The notes under the pieces were generated by a model that was not told the DNA's origin, did no database searches, and saw only the letters and a list, made by a program, of their open reading frames with translations. A program made the position numbers and the translations under genes. Shown piece after piece: positions 43,301 to 52,141 of a stretch of 64,000 nt of DNA. The stretch's first letter is position 1. Each line of letters opens with the position of its first letter. This DNA is from Bradyrhizobium sp. (GTDB lineage Bacteria; Pseudomonadota; Alphaproteobacteria; Rhizobiales; Xanthobacteraceae). The stretch covers positions 186,001 through 250,000 of the forward strand of contig NZ_JALHLP010000005.1 in NCBI RefSeq assembly GCF_022844465.1, given 5' to 3'.

Positions 43301-44071
43301 TTAGCCGCCGGTTTTCTCCATCTGATCGTAGATCGCCTGCCCGATTTGTGTCAGCCGCCCGCGGTCGGCGCCGCCGCTCACCACATAGGCAACACCGTTA
43401 TCGGCCCAGAACAGCGCCTCCTCCTTGCCCTGCGCCGCGTACAGCATCTGCGTTGCCGCGGTTTCCGATTTGGCGGAGTAGATCGTGAAACGCTCGCCCG
43501 AGGCGCTCTCATACATCAGGAAGGATGCCGGTCCTGTGGGTCCCGGCAACAACCGTCCGCCAACCAGCTTGAGGCCGGCCGCCGCCAGTTCGGGCGCTCG
43601 GACTTCCCAACCGCAGCGCTTGGTCAACCACTGCTGGAGATGCGCGCGTTCGCTGCCGGGCACTTCGACCGGGTGGCGCACCTCGACCACATAGAGCCGG
43701 TGCGCATCCAGCGCATCAGCGGTGAAGCTCTGGAATGCCGAGGGCGCGGCGGCCGCGCCGCGCGCCATCCAGCCGATCCCGCCGCCGAAGACGAAAGCCG
43801 CCAGCGTGGCCGCGATGGCGCCGTATACCCACTTGCGTGGCATTCGCACCAGCCGTTCGATCTCTAGCCGCCGTGGCACCGTTTCATCGGCGACCGAACC
43901 GTAGCGCGCGTGCAGCGCCTCCGCCATCGTGCGCCACGACCGCACCCGCGCGGCATCCTCGGGATGGGCTGCGAGCCAGGCCTCGACGTCGCCGCGGCGT
44001 TCCGCCGGCAACTCGCTGTCGACGTAGGCGTGCAGTTCGTCCTCGGTGACGGGAATTTTTCGATCGGTCAT
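43301..44071 (-). CDS. Anti-sigma factor, single-pass membrane protein
   Basis: 256 residues from the ATG at 44071. The cytoplasmic N-terminus ('ITEDELHAYVDSELPAERRG'-like 'VTEDELHAYVDSELPAERRG') is the anti-sigma helix region without the usual HxxxCxxC zinc motif; a membrane helix lies at about 92-112 and the rest is periplasmic. It follows the ECF sigma gene by 72 bp on the same strand, the standard layout in which it holds the sigma factor until an envelope signal arrives. Confidence 0.88.
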   Translation of the reverse strand: MTDRKIPVTEDELHAYVDSELPAERRGDVEAWLAAHPEDAARVRSWRTMAEALHARYGSVADETVPRRLEIERLVRMPRKWVYGAIAATLAAFVFGGGIGWMARGAAAAPSAFQSFTADALDAHRLYVVEVRHPVEVPGSERAHLQQWLTKRCGWEVRAPELAAAGLKLVGGRLLPGPTGPASFLMYESASGERFTIYSAKSETAATQMLYAAQGKEEALFWADNGVAYVVSGGADRGRLTQIGQAIYDQMEKTGG

Positions 44072-44143
44072 GGTCGTCGTCTCTGTCTCATCCTGATTTG
44101 TCGATTCCTGCGCTTGCAACTCGCGCGCTTGCCGCAATCGTTT

Positions 44144-44632
44144 TCATTTCACCCGCCGCAGCGTCGCGCGCTCGCCCTCGATTTCGGCCTTGACGTGCGC
44201 CCGGGCCCGCGCCAGCCGGGACATCACGGTGCCGATCGGGACGCCCTGAATGTCGGCTACCTCGCGGTAGCTCAATCCCTCCAGCATCACGAGCAGCAGC
44301 ACCGCGCGCTGTTCTTCCACCAGCGTCGAAAGCGCGCGGGCGATGTCGCGGCCTTCCGCTTCGGTCCCGCTGGCGTCGGGGTTATTGTCGAGCAGCGGCA
44401 TGAACTGCGGCCGCCGCGCCAGCGATCGCCGCCGGTTCTTGTTCAGGTTGGTCAGGATCGTATACAGCCAGCTCCTGACGTCACCGCCGAGAAACAGTCG
44501 TTCCGAACGCAAGGCGCGCACCAACGTGTCCTGCACCAGATCATCGGCGATGTCGGCGTCGCGCGCGAGCGCACGCGCATAACGTCGCAGCGCCGGAATC
44601 ATGGCTTCGACACTTTGGCGAAACGCGGTCAT
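44144..44632 (-). CDS. ECF-family RNA polymerase sigma factor
   Basis: 162 residues from the ATG at 44632; an in-frame ATG at 44680 would add 16 residues. Region 2 'RYARALARDADIADDLVQDT' and 'FLGGDVRSWLYTILTNLNKN', region 4 'EEQRAVLLLVMLEGLSYREV' with 'GTVMSRLARARAHVK'. It directs RNA polymerase to stress promoters and is followed by its anti-sigma factor. A GGAAT-N17-CGGTT sequence upstream could be its own promoter (44713-44739). Confidence 0.9.
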   Translation of the reverse strand: MTAFRQSVEAMIPALRRYARALARDADIADDLVQDTLVRALRSERLFLGGDVRSWLYTILTNLNKNRRRSLARRPQFMPLLDNNPDASGTEAEGRDIARALSTLVEEQRAVLLLVMLEGLSYREVADIQGVPIGTVMSRLARARAHVKAEIEGERATLRRVK

Positions 44633-44712
44633 TGACACCTGATCGCACGGGTTGTCAGGCGTGAACGCCTTACCCAGCATAACACCCGATCGGCGTATCT
44701 ATTCCAGCCCTT

Positions 44713-44739
44713 AACCGCATCGAAAACAGCGTTAATTCC
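44713..44739 (-). promoter_or_regulatory. Possible ECF-type promoter of the sigma gene
   Basis: On the minus strand, GGAAT then 17 bases then CGGTT, close to the GGAAC-N16/17-CGTT pattern of ECF sigma factors in alphaproteobacteria, about 80-100 bases before the likely start. Suggests autoregulation or control by general stress sigma EcfG. Confidence 0.3.
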
Positions 44740-44901
44740 AGCTGATGACCGGCCTCGACCGCGCCGGAGGGCTGGTGTACCTCCATTTCCGATATATTGA
44801 AGCTCGATTGGACGCGCCGCACCGTGGTCGCCATCAGGCGCCCGGACGCACCCGGCACCCGGCGCTCCGATTCGCCCAGCAAGGAATAGCCGGAAAGCCC
44901 G

Positions 44902-45501
44902 ATGCCCGCGCCCGTGATTTACTACATCCGCCATGGCGAGACCTCCTGGAATGCAGCAGGCAGGCTGCAGGGCACGCAGGACGTTCCGCTCAACGATCTC
45001 GGCCGCCGGCAGGCGGCCGATGCCGGCGGCATTCTGGCCGAACTGCTGGCACGGGACGGTCATGACAGATCGGCGCTGCCGTTCGTCGCAAGCCCGCTGC
45101 AGCGGGCGCGGACGACGATGGAGTTGGTGCGCGCTGCGTTGAAACTGCCGCGGGACCAGTATGCGCTGGATGTCCGCCTGCGCGAGATCGGCTACGGCGT
45201 CTGGGAAGGCTCGACGCTGGCCGAAATGCAGGCGGCCGATCCGGTCCTGTTCGCGCGGCGGCTGACGTCGAAATGGACGATGGCGCCGGAGGGCGGCGAG
45301 ACCTACGCGGAAGTCGAATTGCGGATGCGCGACTGGTACGATTCGCTACGCGTGGACACGGTCGCGGTGGCCCATGGCGGCACGGCGCGGGCGCTGATGG
45401 TGGCGCTCGGCATCGAGACGCCGGCCAGCGCCGCCGATCTCCTGATCGAGCAGGGCGCGGTGTATGTGTTCAGGGATAGGGGCGTGCGCAAACATAGTTA
45501 A
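44902..45501 (+). CDS. Histidine phosphatase family protein (phosphoglycerate mutase-like)
   Basis: 199 residues with the 'YYIRHGETSWNAAGRLQG' signature (phospho-accepting His near 10) and the second catalytic His in 'VAVAHGGTARALM'; 'REIGYGVWEG' holds the acid. It belongs to the broad-specificity phosphatase branch (GpmB/CobC-like). The substrate is not known. It reads in the same direction as aroC. GGAAAG lies just upstream of the ATG. Confidence 0.9.
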   Translation: MPAPVIYYIRHGETSWNAAGRLQGTQDVPLNDLGRRQAADAGGILAELLARDGHDRSALPFVASPLQRARTTMELVRAALKLPRDQYALDVRLREIGYGVWEGSTLAEMQAADPVLFARRLTSKWTMAPEGGETYAEVELRMRDWYDSLRVDTVAVAHGGTARALMVALGIETPASAADLLIEQGAVYVFRDRGVRKHS

Positions 45502-45520
45502 GGGGGTTGTTTGACGCCTG

Positions 45521-45602
45521 TCATTCCGGGGCGATGCGATAGCATCGAACCCGGAATCTCGAGATTCCGGGTCTGGTCCTTCGGACCATCCCGGAATGAC
45601 GG
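45521..45602. repeat. 'GTCATTCCGGGGC...CCCGGAATGAC' palindromic element
   Basis: Outer arms TGTCATTCCGGG and CCCGGAATGACG enclose inner hairpins (GATGCGATAGCATC, CCCGGAATCTCGAGATTCCG and GGTCCTTCGGACC). Same family as 33381-33478. Lies between the phosphatase and aroC genes. Confidence 0.9.
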
Positions 45603-45681
45603 GCGGATGGTTTGACCGCCGTGCTCCCCGGCGTTACGACAAGTCACAACTGCCTCAAGCTTTAGCGAGCAAACAGCGCCC

Positions 45682-46776
45682 ATGTCCTTCAACACCTTCG
45701 GCCATCTGTTCCGGGTCACGACCTTCGGCGAAAGCCACGGGGTTGCGATCGGCTGCGTGGTCGATGGCTGCCCGCCGCTGATCCCGCTCACTGATGCGGA
45801 CATCCAGCGCGACCTCGACCGCCGCCGCCCTGGACAATCGCGCTTCACCACCCAGCGCCAGGAGGCGGACGCGGTCAAGATCCTGTCCGGCGTGATGGCG
45901 CATCCCGAAACCGGCGTGCAGGTGACGACGGGCACGCCGATCGCGCTCCTGATCGAGAACACCGACCAGCGCTCGAAAGACTATTCCGAGATCAAGGACA
46001 AGTTTCGTCCCGGCCATGCCGACTTCACCTATGAAGCCAAATACGGCCTGCGCGACTATCGCGGCGGCGGGCGTTCGTCGGCGCGCGAGACCGCGACCCG
46101 TGTCGCCGCCGGCGCGATCGCGCGCAAGATTCTCCCCGAGGTGAAGGTGCGCGGCGCGCTGGTGCAGATGGGTCCGCACAAGGTCGATCGCGCCAAATGG
46201 GATTGGGACGAGATCGCGCGCAACCCGTTCTTCTGCCCGGACCGGGACAAGGCTGCGTTCTTCGAGCAGTATCTCGACGGCATCCGCAAGAGCGGCTCCT
46301 CGATCGGCGCGGTCATCGAGGTGACCGCCGAGGGCGTTCCGCCGGGGCTCGGGGCGCCGATCTACGCCAAGCTCGACGGCGAGCTGGCGGCCGCGATGAT
46401 GAGCATCAACGCGGTGAAGGGCGTCGAGATCGGCGCCGGCTTTGCCGCCGCCGAACTTTCCGGCGAGGAAAACGCCGACGAGATGCGCAGCAGCAACACC
46501 GGCACGCGGTTTCTGTCCAACCTTGCCGGCGGCGTTCTCGGCGGCATCTCCACCGGCCAGCCGGTGGTGGTGCGTTTTGCGGTGAAGCCGACCTCGTCGA
46601 TCCTGTCGCCGCGCCAGACCGTCGATCGCTCCGGCGCCGACACCGACATCGCGACCAAGGGCCGCCACGATCCCTGCGTCGGCATCCGCGCGGTGCCGGT
46701 CGGCGAGGCGATGATGGCCTGCGTGCTGGCGGATCACTTCCTCAGGCACCGCGGGCAGGTGGGAGGCGGCGCTTAG
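45682..46776 (+). CDS. aroC: Chorismate synthase
   Basis: 364 residues, the normal size. Signatures: '[20 protein letters not shown]' at the N-terminus, '[20 protein letters not shown]'-type '[20 protein letters not shown]', and '[17 protein letters not shown]'. It converts EPSP to chorismate using reduced FMN, the last common step to aromatic amino acids, folate and quinones. Its last four bases overlap the end of the PIN-domain toxin gene on the other strand. Confidence 0.97.
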   Translation: MSFNTFGHLFRVTTFGESHGVAIGCVVDGCPPLIPLTDADIQRDLDRRRPGQSRFTTQRQEADAVKILSGVMAHPETGVQVTTGTPIALLIENTDQRSKDYSEIKDKFRPGHADFTYEAKYGLRDYRGGGRSSARETATRVAAGAIARKILPEVKVRGALVQMGPHKVDRAKWDWDEIARNPFFCPDRDKAAFFEQYLDGIRKSGSSIGAVIEVTAEGVPPGLGAPIYAKLDGELAAAMMSINAVKGVEIGAGFAAAELSGEENADEMRSSNTGTRFLSNLAGGVLGGISTGQPVVVRFAVKPTSSILSPRQTVDRSGADTDIATKGRHDPCVGIRAVPVGEAMMACVLADHFLRHRGQVGGGA

Positions 46777-47138
46777 AGTCGGTAGGGCATGCGGACGCCG
46801 GGATCTCCGGCTGCGAAATCCTTGGTATTCCGCGTGACCAGAAGCATCGCGTGTACCTGCGCGGTCGCCCAGATAATTGCGTCGGGCAATTTTATGTGAT
46901 GGCTGCGGCGCAGGCCGACCGCACGCTCTGCGATGGCCTCGTCGAGCGCGATGACATCGAAAGTGCTCAGAAAAGTGCGCGTCCTATCCTGGACATCCTC
47001 CGTAGCGCCGACCATCACCTCCATCCATGTGATGATACTGACGGCCTTGTCCGCGTAGCGTCGGAGTTCGGTGCGCGCCTGGGGAACGGCATTGAGGTAA
47101 TCGACGAGAATGTTGGTGTCGAACAGCGCTCTCACCAT
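46773..47138 (-). CDS. PIN-domain toxin (VapC-like)
   Basis: 121 residues from the ATG at 47138; an ATG 18 codons earlier lies inside the antitoxin gene. PIN motifs: '[15 protein letters not shown]' (first Asp), '[11 protein letters not shown]' (Glu), '[12 protein letters not shown]' (Asp) and 'LVTRNTKDF' (third acidic site 'RNTKD'). It is predicted to be a Mg2+-dependent RNase. The start overlaps the end of the antitoxin gene by seven bases; its stop overlaps that of aroC by four. Confidence 0.9.
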   Translation of the reverse strand: MVRALFDTNILVDYLNAVPQARTELRRYADKAVSIITWMEVMVGATEDVQDRTRTFLSTFDVIALDEAIAERAVGLRRSHHIKLPDAIIWATAQVHAMLLVTRNTKDFAAGDPGVRMPYRL

Positions 47139-47347
47139 TCGCCACGAACTTTTTCCTGATAGGCCAAGCCGTCCATCTTGCGTTTGCCCCACAGGCCGAA
47201 CGCATCGCCTGCCTGGCTGTCGCGCCGCTTTCCGAGATAGTCATCGATCGCCTGACGGATCAGGGACGCGCGAGATCGCTTCTCCTTCTTGGACAGCTCG
47301 TCCAGTGCTTGAATCTGGCTGTCGCCGAGGTCAACCAGTGTCCGCAT
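47132..47347 (-). CDS. Ribbon-helix-helix antitoxin (VapB/CopG-like)
   Basis: 71 residues. 'MRTLVDLGDSQIQALDELSK' forms the DNA-binding strand and first helix and 'SRASLIRQAIDDYLGKR' the second, the RHH/CopG fold; the C-terminal tail ('AFGLWGKRKMDGLAYQEKVR') should wrap the toxin. It precedes the toxin gene and overlaps it by seven bases. An A+T-rich near-palindrome directly upstream is the probable operator for autorepression. Confidence 0.9.
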   Translation of the reverse strand: MRTLVDLGDSQIQALDELSKKEKRSRASLIRQAIDDYLGKRRDSQAGDAFGLWGKRKMDGLAYQEKVRGEW

Positions 47348-47357
47348 GGGGTTCTCC

Positions 47358-47383
47358 GATATATGATATCGATATAGTATATC
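47358..47383. promoter_or_regulatory. Operator/promoter of the toxin-antitoxin pair
   Basis: GATATATGATATCGATATAG followed by TATATC: 22 of 26 bases agree with the reverse complement. It lies 11 bases before the antitoxin ATG and contains TATACT/TATATC matches to a -10 box on the minus strand. RHH antitoxins bind such repeats. Its A+T richness stands out from the flanks. Confidence 0.7.
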
Positions 47384-47524
47384 ATTTCGCCGCGAAATTC
47401 AACCCCCTAGGGGGACTTCGGCGGCGCCCCGCTTTGCCGGCGCTATTGGTGAGCATTAGCCGCCCCCACCATCCGTTTTTTCAGCATGGCCGGTCAAGGC
47501 CGGCCGCGGCAATCCCGGCCATTC

Positions 47525-49219
47525 TCACTGCATCGCATCCGCGATCTTCTCCGCCGCCATCAGCGTCGGAAAATTGGTGTTGGCGCACGGCACCACCGGG
47601 AAGATTGAGGCGTCGACCACGCGCAGGCCCTGCACGCCCTTGACGCGGCCCTGGGTGTCCACCACCGCCATCGGATCGTCGTCGCGGCCCATCCGGCACG
47701 AGCAGGAGGCGTGCCAGACGCCGATCGTGGCCTTGCGCACGAAGGCTTCCAGCGCCTCGTCGTCGCCCATCACCTGTTCGAAGGTGAACCCTTCGACGAT
47801 GAAGTTGTCGATCATGGCGTGGCGCAGCGCCGCCGGCCCGTTCATCAGCGCGGCGGCAATGGCTGTCAGCACCTTGTTCTTGGTGTTGACCACGCCGATC
47901 TTGCGCACGCGGTCGGAGTAGGAGGCCGGGAACGGCTTGTCGGTCACCGCCTGCAGCGGCGCGCTCATCTGCATCGCCGCCATCTTGCGAAAACCGCTCA
48001 TCAGGCGGTCGAGGTCGCGGCGGTCGGACAGCAGGTTGAACTCGACGATCGGCTCTGCCAGCGGATTGCGCGAGGCGAGCTTGACCTGGCCGGTCTCCGA
48101 ATAGGTCTTGTTGACGAAGGTCAGCAGCGAACCGATCTGCTCGCCGACCGCGTGCCAGGCCGATTTGCTCAGGACTGCGACGAACATGTCGCCCGCCGGA
48201 GTGCCTGCGAGCCCCGAGGAGTAGCGCAGCCCCATCTGGATGTGGCGCCTGGTGTGCGCGTTCATGCGCGCGCCGCGGCGGACATAGGACGACAACGCGA
48301 TCGAGGGGTGATCCATCAGCCGTTGGCCGACGCCGGCAAGCCCCATCACGACCGGAATGCCCATTTCCTTGAGATGCCCGACCGGTCCGATGCCGGCGCG
48401 CAAGAGGTGCGCTGGCGAATGGATCGCGCCGCAGGAGAGGATGATTTCGCGGCCGCGGAATTCCTGTTCGCGGCCCTCGACCAGCGCCTTGATGCCGATG
48501 CAGCGCGTGCCCTCGAACAGCAGCTCCTTGACCTGCGTATCGGTCGAGATGGTCAGGTTGGCGCGCTTGCGAGTCTCGCGATCGAGATAGCCCATCGCGG
48601 CTGAGACGCGCTGCTCGTCCTGGTTGGAGTGCGTCACCGGGAAGTAGCCGTCGACGAACTCGCCGTTCTGGTCGGGCAGAAACGGGTAGCCGGCGAGCTT
48701 GCAGGCCTCGGCCATCGCTTCCGCGTGCCCAGTCCAATGCTGGCGCGGGATGCGGCGGACCGGGATGCGGCCGTCCTTGCCGTGGAACGGGCCGTCGAAA
48801 TCAAGGTCGCGCTCGACCTTCCTGAAGTACGGCAGCACATCTTTCCAGTTCCAGCCGGCGGCGCCGCGCGCCTCCCACTCGGCGTAATCGGTCGGCGCGC
48901 CGCGGTTGGCCATCTGGCCGTTGATGGAGGAGCCGCCGCCCAGCACGCGCGCCTGCTCGTACTTGCGCAACGGCGGGCGGTTCTCTTCGGGGTTGTTGTG
49001 GCTCACGATCTGGGTCGTGACCTTGAGTTCGGTCCAGTGGAAGCGCGGATCGAAATAGGCCAGTCCCGAATAGCTGTCGCGAATCTCCGAGGGTTCGTTG
49101 CCGGGCGGAGTGTCCTGGCCCGCCTCGCAGAGCAGGACCTTGTTGACGCTTCTGGCGGAGAGCCTGTGGGCCATGACCGAGCCCGCCGAGCCGCCGCCAA
49201 CGATGATGGTGTCGTACAT
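47525..49219 (-). CDS. GMC-family FAD oxidoreductase (choline dehydrogenase-like)
   Basis: 564 residues. The FAD loop 'TIIVGGGSAGSVMAHRLS' is at residues 5-22; 'ARVLGGGSSINGQMANRG' and 'EIILSCGAIHSPAHLLRAGI' are GMC signatures; the catalytic His lies in 'GVWHASCSCRMG' and the second residue, Asn, in 'PVVPCANTNFPTLMAA'. It oxidises an alcohol; betaine genes are not adjacent, so choline is not assured. Divergent from the cyclase gene. Confidence 0.92.
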   Translation of the reverse strand: MYDTIIVGGGSAGSVMAHRLSARSVNKVLLCEAGQDTPPGNEPSEIRDSYSGLAYFDPRFHWTELKVTTQIVSHNNPEENRPPLRKYEQARVLGGGSSINGQMANRGAPTDYAEWEARGAAGWNWKDVLPYFRKVERDLDFDGPFHGKDGRIPVRRIPRQHWTGHAEAMAEACKLAGYPFLPDQNGEFVDGYFPVTHSNQDEQRVSAAMGYLDRETRKRANLTISTDTQVKELLFEGTRCIGIKALVEGREQEFRGREIILSCGAIHSPAHLLRAGIGPVGHLKEMGIPVVMGLAGVGQRLMDHPSIALSSYVRRGARMNAHTRRHIQMGLRYSSGLAGTPAGDMFVAVLSKSAWHAVGEQIGSLLTFVNKTYSETGQVKLASRNPLAEPIVEFNLLSDRRDLDRLMSGFRKMAAMQMSAPLQAVTDKPFPASYSDRVRKIGVVNTKNKVLTAIAAALMNGPAALRHAMIDNFIVEGFTFEQVMGDDEALEAFVRKATIGVWHASCSCRMGRDDDPMAVVDTQGRVKGVQGLRVVDASIFPVVPCANTNFPTLMAAEKIADAMQ

Positions 49220-49347
49220 GGACGCTTCCCCGTGGTTTCTGCCGGGAAGCTAGCTCAGCCCGGGCGCCGGGTCACGCCGGCTGTCGCCGGTCTGCAGCGA
49301 TCGGCCGCCTTGACGGTGTATGGCATTGCAAGGCAAATGTCGCTGCG

Positions 49348-50532
49348 ATGAACGTATCCGCGTTGCAGGAACTTGCTGACTGGCTGATCGACGGCGCCCG
49401 GTCCGCGGCCAGCCCGACCGGGATGATGGCGGAAGCCTGCGAACGGATGGTCGCCGCGGGACTGCCGCTCTGGCGTGCCGGTGTCTTCGTTCGCACCCTG
49501 CATCCCGACATCTATGGCCGCAACTTCATCTGGCGGCCGGGCGCCGAGGTCGAAGTCGGCACTGTCGATTTCCAGATTCTGGAATCGCCGGATTTTCTTA
49601 CCAGTCCGCTGATCATCGTGTTCCAGCAGGGAGTCGAGGTTCGGGCGCGCGTTGACGATCCGAAGAGTCGACGCTTCCCGATCGTTGATGAACTGGCTGC
49701 CGAGGGCGTCACGGACTATGTCGCGCTGCCGGTGTCCTTTCTCAACGGCACGGTCAACGCATCGAGCTGGGCCACCACGCAGCCGGGCGGATTTACCGAG
49801 GAGCAACTGGTGGCGCTGCGGAAAATCGTGACGCCGCTGGCGCGGGTGATCGAAATCTTCAGCCTGACCCGCACCGCGGCGAGCCTGCTCGACACCTATG
49901 TCGGCAATCGCGCCGGTGCTCGAATTCTCGGCGGCCAGATCCGGCGCGGCCATACCGAGACGATGAATGCGGCGATCTGGCTGTCCGACCTGCGCGGCTT
50001 TACTTCCCTGTCCGACCGCGTTCCGGCAGAGACGGTGGTCGACGTCCTGAACCACTATTTCGACTGCCAAGTGGCCGCGATCCGCACGCATGGCGGCGAA
50101 GTCCTGAAATACATGGGTGACGGGCTGCTCGCGGTGTTTCCGATCGACGAGTATGTCGGCGACGACCAGCAGGTCTGTATGCATGCGCTCGATGCCGCCC
50201 GTGAATCCCGCGCCGGCGTCGCCGAGATGCAATATCCGATCGGCGATACTCTCGAACGTTTTCGCTTCGGCGTCGCCCTGCATGTCGGGAGGATTCTGTA
50301 CGGCAATATCGGCGGCGGTAACCGGCTCGATTTCACCTGCATCGGACCTGCGGTGAATCTCGCCGCACGACTGGAAAAGATCGCCGGCCACCTGCAGCGC
50401 ACCGTCGTGGCCTCCGAGGGGTTTGCCAGCGTCAGCGGCGCCGGCTGGGACGATCTCGGCGAGTTTCCCATCGCAGGCTTTGCGAAGGCGGCGCGCGTCT
50501 ACGGGCTGGCGGACGAGACGCCGGCGGCATAG
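49348..50532 (+). CDS. Class III adenylate/guanylate cyclase
   Basis: 394 residues. N-terminal ~190 residues form a sensor without a membrane helix. The catalytic domain (about 205-375) has 'IWLSDLRGFTSLSDR' (first metal Asp), 'GGEVLKYMGDGLLAVFPIDE' (second Asp) and 'DFTCIGPAVNLAARLEKIA'. It makes a cyclic nucleotide, probably cAMP, as many stand-alone cyclases of this bacterial group do. The promoter is shared with the GMC oxidoreductase gene, 128 bp apart. Confidence 0.9.
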   Translation: MNVSALQELADWLIDGARSAASPTGMMAEACERMVAAGLPLWRAGVFVRTLHPDIYGRNFIWRPGAEVEVGTVDFQILESPDFLTSPLIIVFQQGVEVRARVDDPKSRRFPIVDELAAEGVTDYVALPVSFLNGTVNASSWATTQPGGFTEEQLVALRKIVTPLARVIEIFSLTRTAASLLDTYVGNRAGARILGGQIRRGHTETMNAAIWLSDLRGFTSLSDRVPAETVVDVLNHYFDCQVAAIRTHGGEVLKYMGDGLLAVFPIDEYVGDDQQVCMHALDAARESRAGVAEMQYPIGDTLERFRFGVALHVGRILYGNIGGGNRLDFTCIGPAVNLAARLEKIAGHLQRTVVASEGFASVSGAGWDDLGEFPIAGFAKAARVYGLADETPAA

Positions 50533-50556
50533 CGGGCCCGTAGCCCGTCCGAGAGG

Positions 50557-50862
50557 TCATTCTTCCGGTTCGGTCGTGAACAGCAGCGGATAGCCCTTGG
50601 CGCGGCCGGCGTCGGTGGCGCGGGTCGCCTTGGTCTCGGCGACGTCCTTGGTAAACACGGCGACCACGCAGACGCCGCGCCGGTGCGCCGTGATCATGAC
50701 CTTGTGGGCCTGATCCTCGGTCATGCGGAACTCCGCCTTCAGCACCGTGACCACGAACTCCCGCGGCGTGTAGTCGTCATTGACGAGGATGACCTTGTGC
50801 AGGCGCGGCCGTTCGGTCTTGGTCCTGACCTTTGTCTTTGGCTTGGCGACAATGTCAATCAT
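50557..50862 (-). CDS. clpS: ATP-dependent Clp protease adaptor ClpS
   Basis: 101 residues. The core 'HKVILVNDDYTPREFVVTVL', 'MTEDQAHKVMITAHRRG' (N-degron and ClpA contacts) and 'GVCVVAVFTKDVAETKA' match ClpS. It delivers substrates with destabilising N-terminal residues to ClpAP. clpA does not follow within the window; the gene converges on the cyclase. Confidence 0.93.
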   Translation of the reverse strand: MIDIVAKPKTKVRTKTERPRLHKVILVNDDYTPREFVVTVLKAEFRMTEDQAHKVMITAHRRGVCVVAVFTKDVAETKATRATDAGRAKGYPLLFTTEPEE

Positions 50863-51143
50863 GCCGGTTCCCGAAGCGAACGAATTCCGACGTGGGCCGC
50901 AATCAGTGGCGCGGCGGCCCGAAAGCCGTCGGGCCCCGGTCGGATCACCAAGGGCTGACGGCTGCGCCGATCAGTTTACAGGGTTCGGGCCGGTCCTGAA
51001 ACCGGGCGGTTGCCGGGACTTTCAGTTCGGCGCAGGATTTCGCCGTGGCTGCGCGCTAACCCGAAAGTGAAGGATAAATGATATCGGCGCTTTGCGTTCG
51101 CCGCTTTGCATGTCACCATCGCGTCATTCGACGGGAGGCAGCG
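50863..51143. other. Intergenic region between divergent genes
   Basis: About 280 bases between clpS (minus) and the VWA-protein gene (plus), carrying both promoters. No gene or repeat recognised. Confidence 0.4.
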
Positions 51144-52019
51144 ATGCGCTGGTATGTCTCGATCGGGGCCGTGCTGATAGCGGGCGTACTCGCCGGTGGC
51201 GACGTCGCGGGTATCGCCGCGCCAAACCCAAAGAACCGGCCGGACAACCCGACGAGCCCGCAAGGCCGTCTCCTCGCCGAAAAGGAAGCCAATCCCTCCG
51301 TCGATGTCGAACTCGTCCTTGCCGTCGACGTCTCCTATTCGATGGATATCGACGAACTTGCGCTGCAGCGTGAGGGCTACGCGCAGGCCATTATCTCCAA
51401 GGAGTTTCTGCAAGCGCTGAAGAGCGGCCCGAACGGCAGAATCTCGGTGATCTATTTTGAATGGGCGGCGTCCAGCGACCAGAAGATCATCATCCCCTGG
51501 CGGCTGATCGACGGCCCGGAAACCGCCGACGCCGTCGCCAACGAAATCATGAAGACGCCGATCCGCCGGGCGTCGCGCACCTCGATATCAGGCGCCATCA
51601 ATTTCGCCATGGCTCTCCTCGACGAGAACCCGCATCGGGGCCTGCGGCGGGTGATCGACATTTCCGGCGACGGCCCCAACAACAACGGTGTTCCTGTCGT
51701 CGTCGCCCGTGACGCGGCGGTGGAGAAGGGCGTCATCATCAATGGCCTGCCGATCATGGTGAAGGAGCCGTCCTACTCCACCATGGATATCGACAATCTC
51801 GATATCTATTATGAGGAATGCGTCATTGGAGGTCCCGGCTCTTTCGTCATCACGATCAAGGAGCGCGACAAGTTCAGGGAAGCGATCCGCACCAAGCTCT
51901 TGCTGGAGATCGCCGGCCGCGTGCCGGAACGGCCGGTGGTACCGGCCGCGGCCAGGGAGCGGCGGCCCGTCAATTGCATGATCGGCGAGAAGATCTGGCA
52001 GGACCGCTGGGGCAGGTAA
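51144..52019 (+). CDS. DUF1194 von Willebrand factor A protein
   Basis: 291 residues from the ATG at 51144 (GGGAGGC site). A signal peptide ends near residue 27. The VWA-like domain starts at 'VDVELVLAVDVSYSMDIDEL', with an intact MIDAS (DxSxS) and later 'DISGDGPNNNG'. DUF1194 proteins are exported and of unknown function; binding a partner through the metal site is likely. It is followed by a palindromic repeat. Confidence 0.88.
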   Translation: MRWYVSIGAVLIAGVLAGGDVAGIAAPNPKNRPDNPTSPQGRLLAEKEANPSVDVELVLAVDVSYSMDIDELALQREGYAQAIISKEFLQALKSGPNGRISVIYFEWAASSDQKIIIPWRLIDGPETADAVANEIMKTPIRRASRTSISGAINFAMALLDENPHRGLRRVIDISGDGPNNNGVPVVVARDAAVEKGVIINGLPIMVKEPSYSTMDIDNLDIYYEECVIGGPGSFVITIKERDKFREAIRTKLLLEIAGRVPERPVVPAAARERRPVNCMIGEKIWQDRWGR

Positions 52020-52043
52020 GTTGAGTTACTCGTCTTCGTAGCT

Positions 52044-52138
52044 GCGTAGGGGTAGGCAAAGCGTAGCGTGCCCACCAATTTCGATTGTGACAGGACATGG
52101 TGGGCACGGCGCAAGCGCGCCTTTTCCCACCCTGCGAG
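52044..52138. repeat. 'GTGGGCA...TGCCCACC' palindromic element
   Basis: GTAGGGGTAGGCAAAGCGTA and AGCGTGCCCACC on the left mirror GGTGGGCACGGCGC and CGCCTTTTTCCCACCC-type bases on the right, giving an imperfect long stem. A common intergenic family in Bradyrhizobium, between the VWA gene and the convergent methyltransferase gene. Confidence 0.65.
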
Positions 52139-52141
52139 ATA

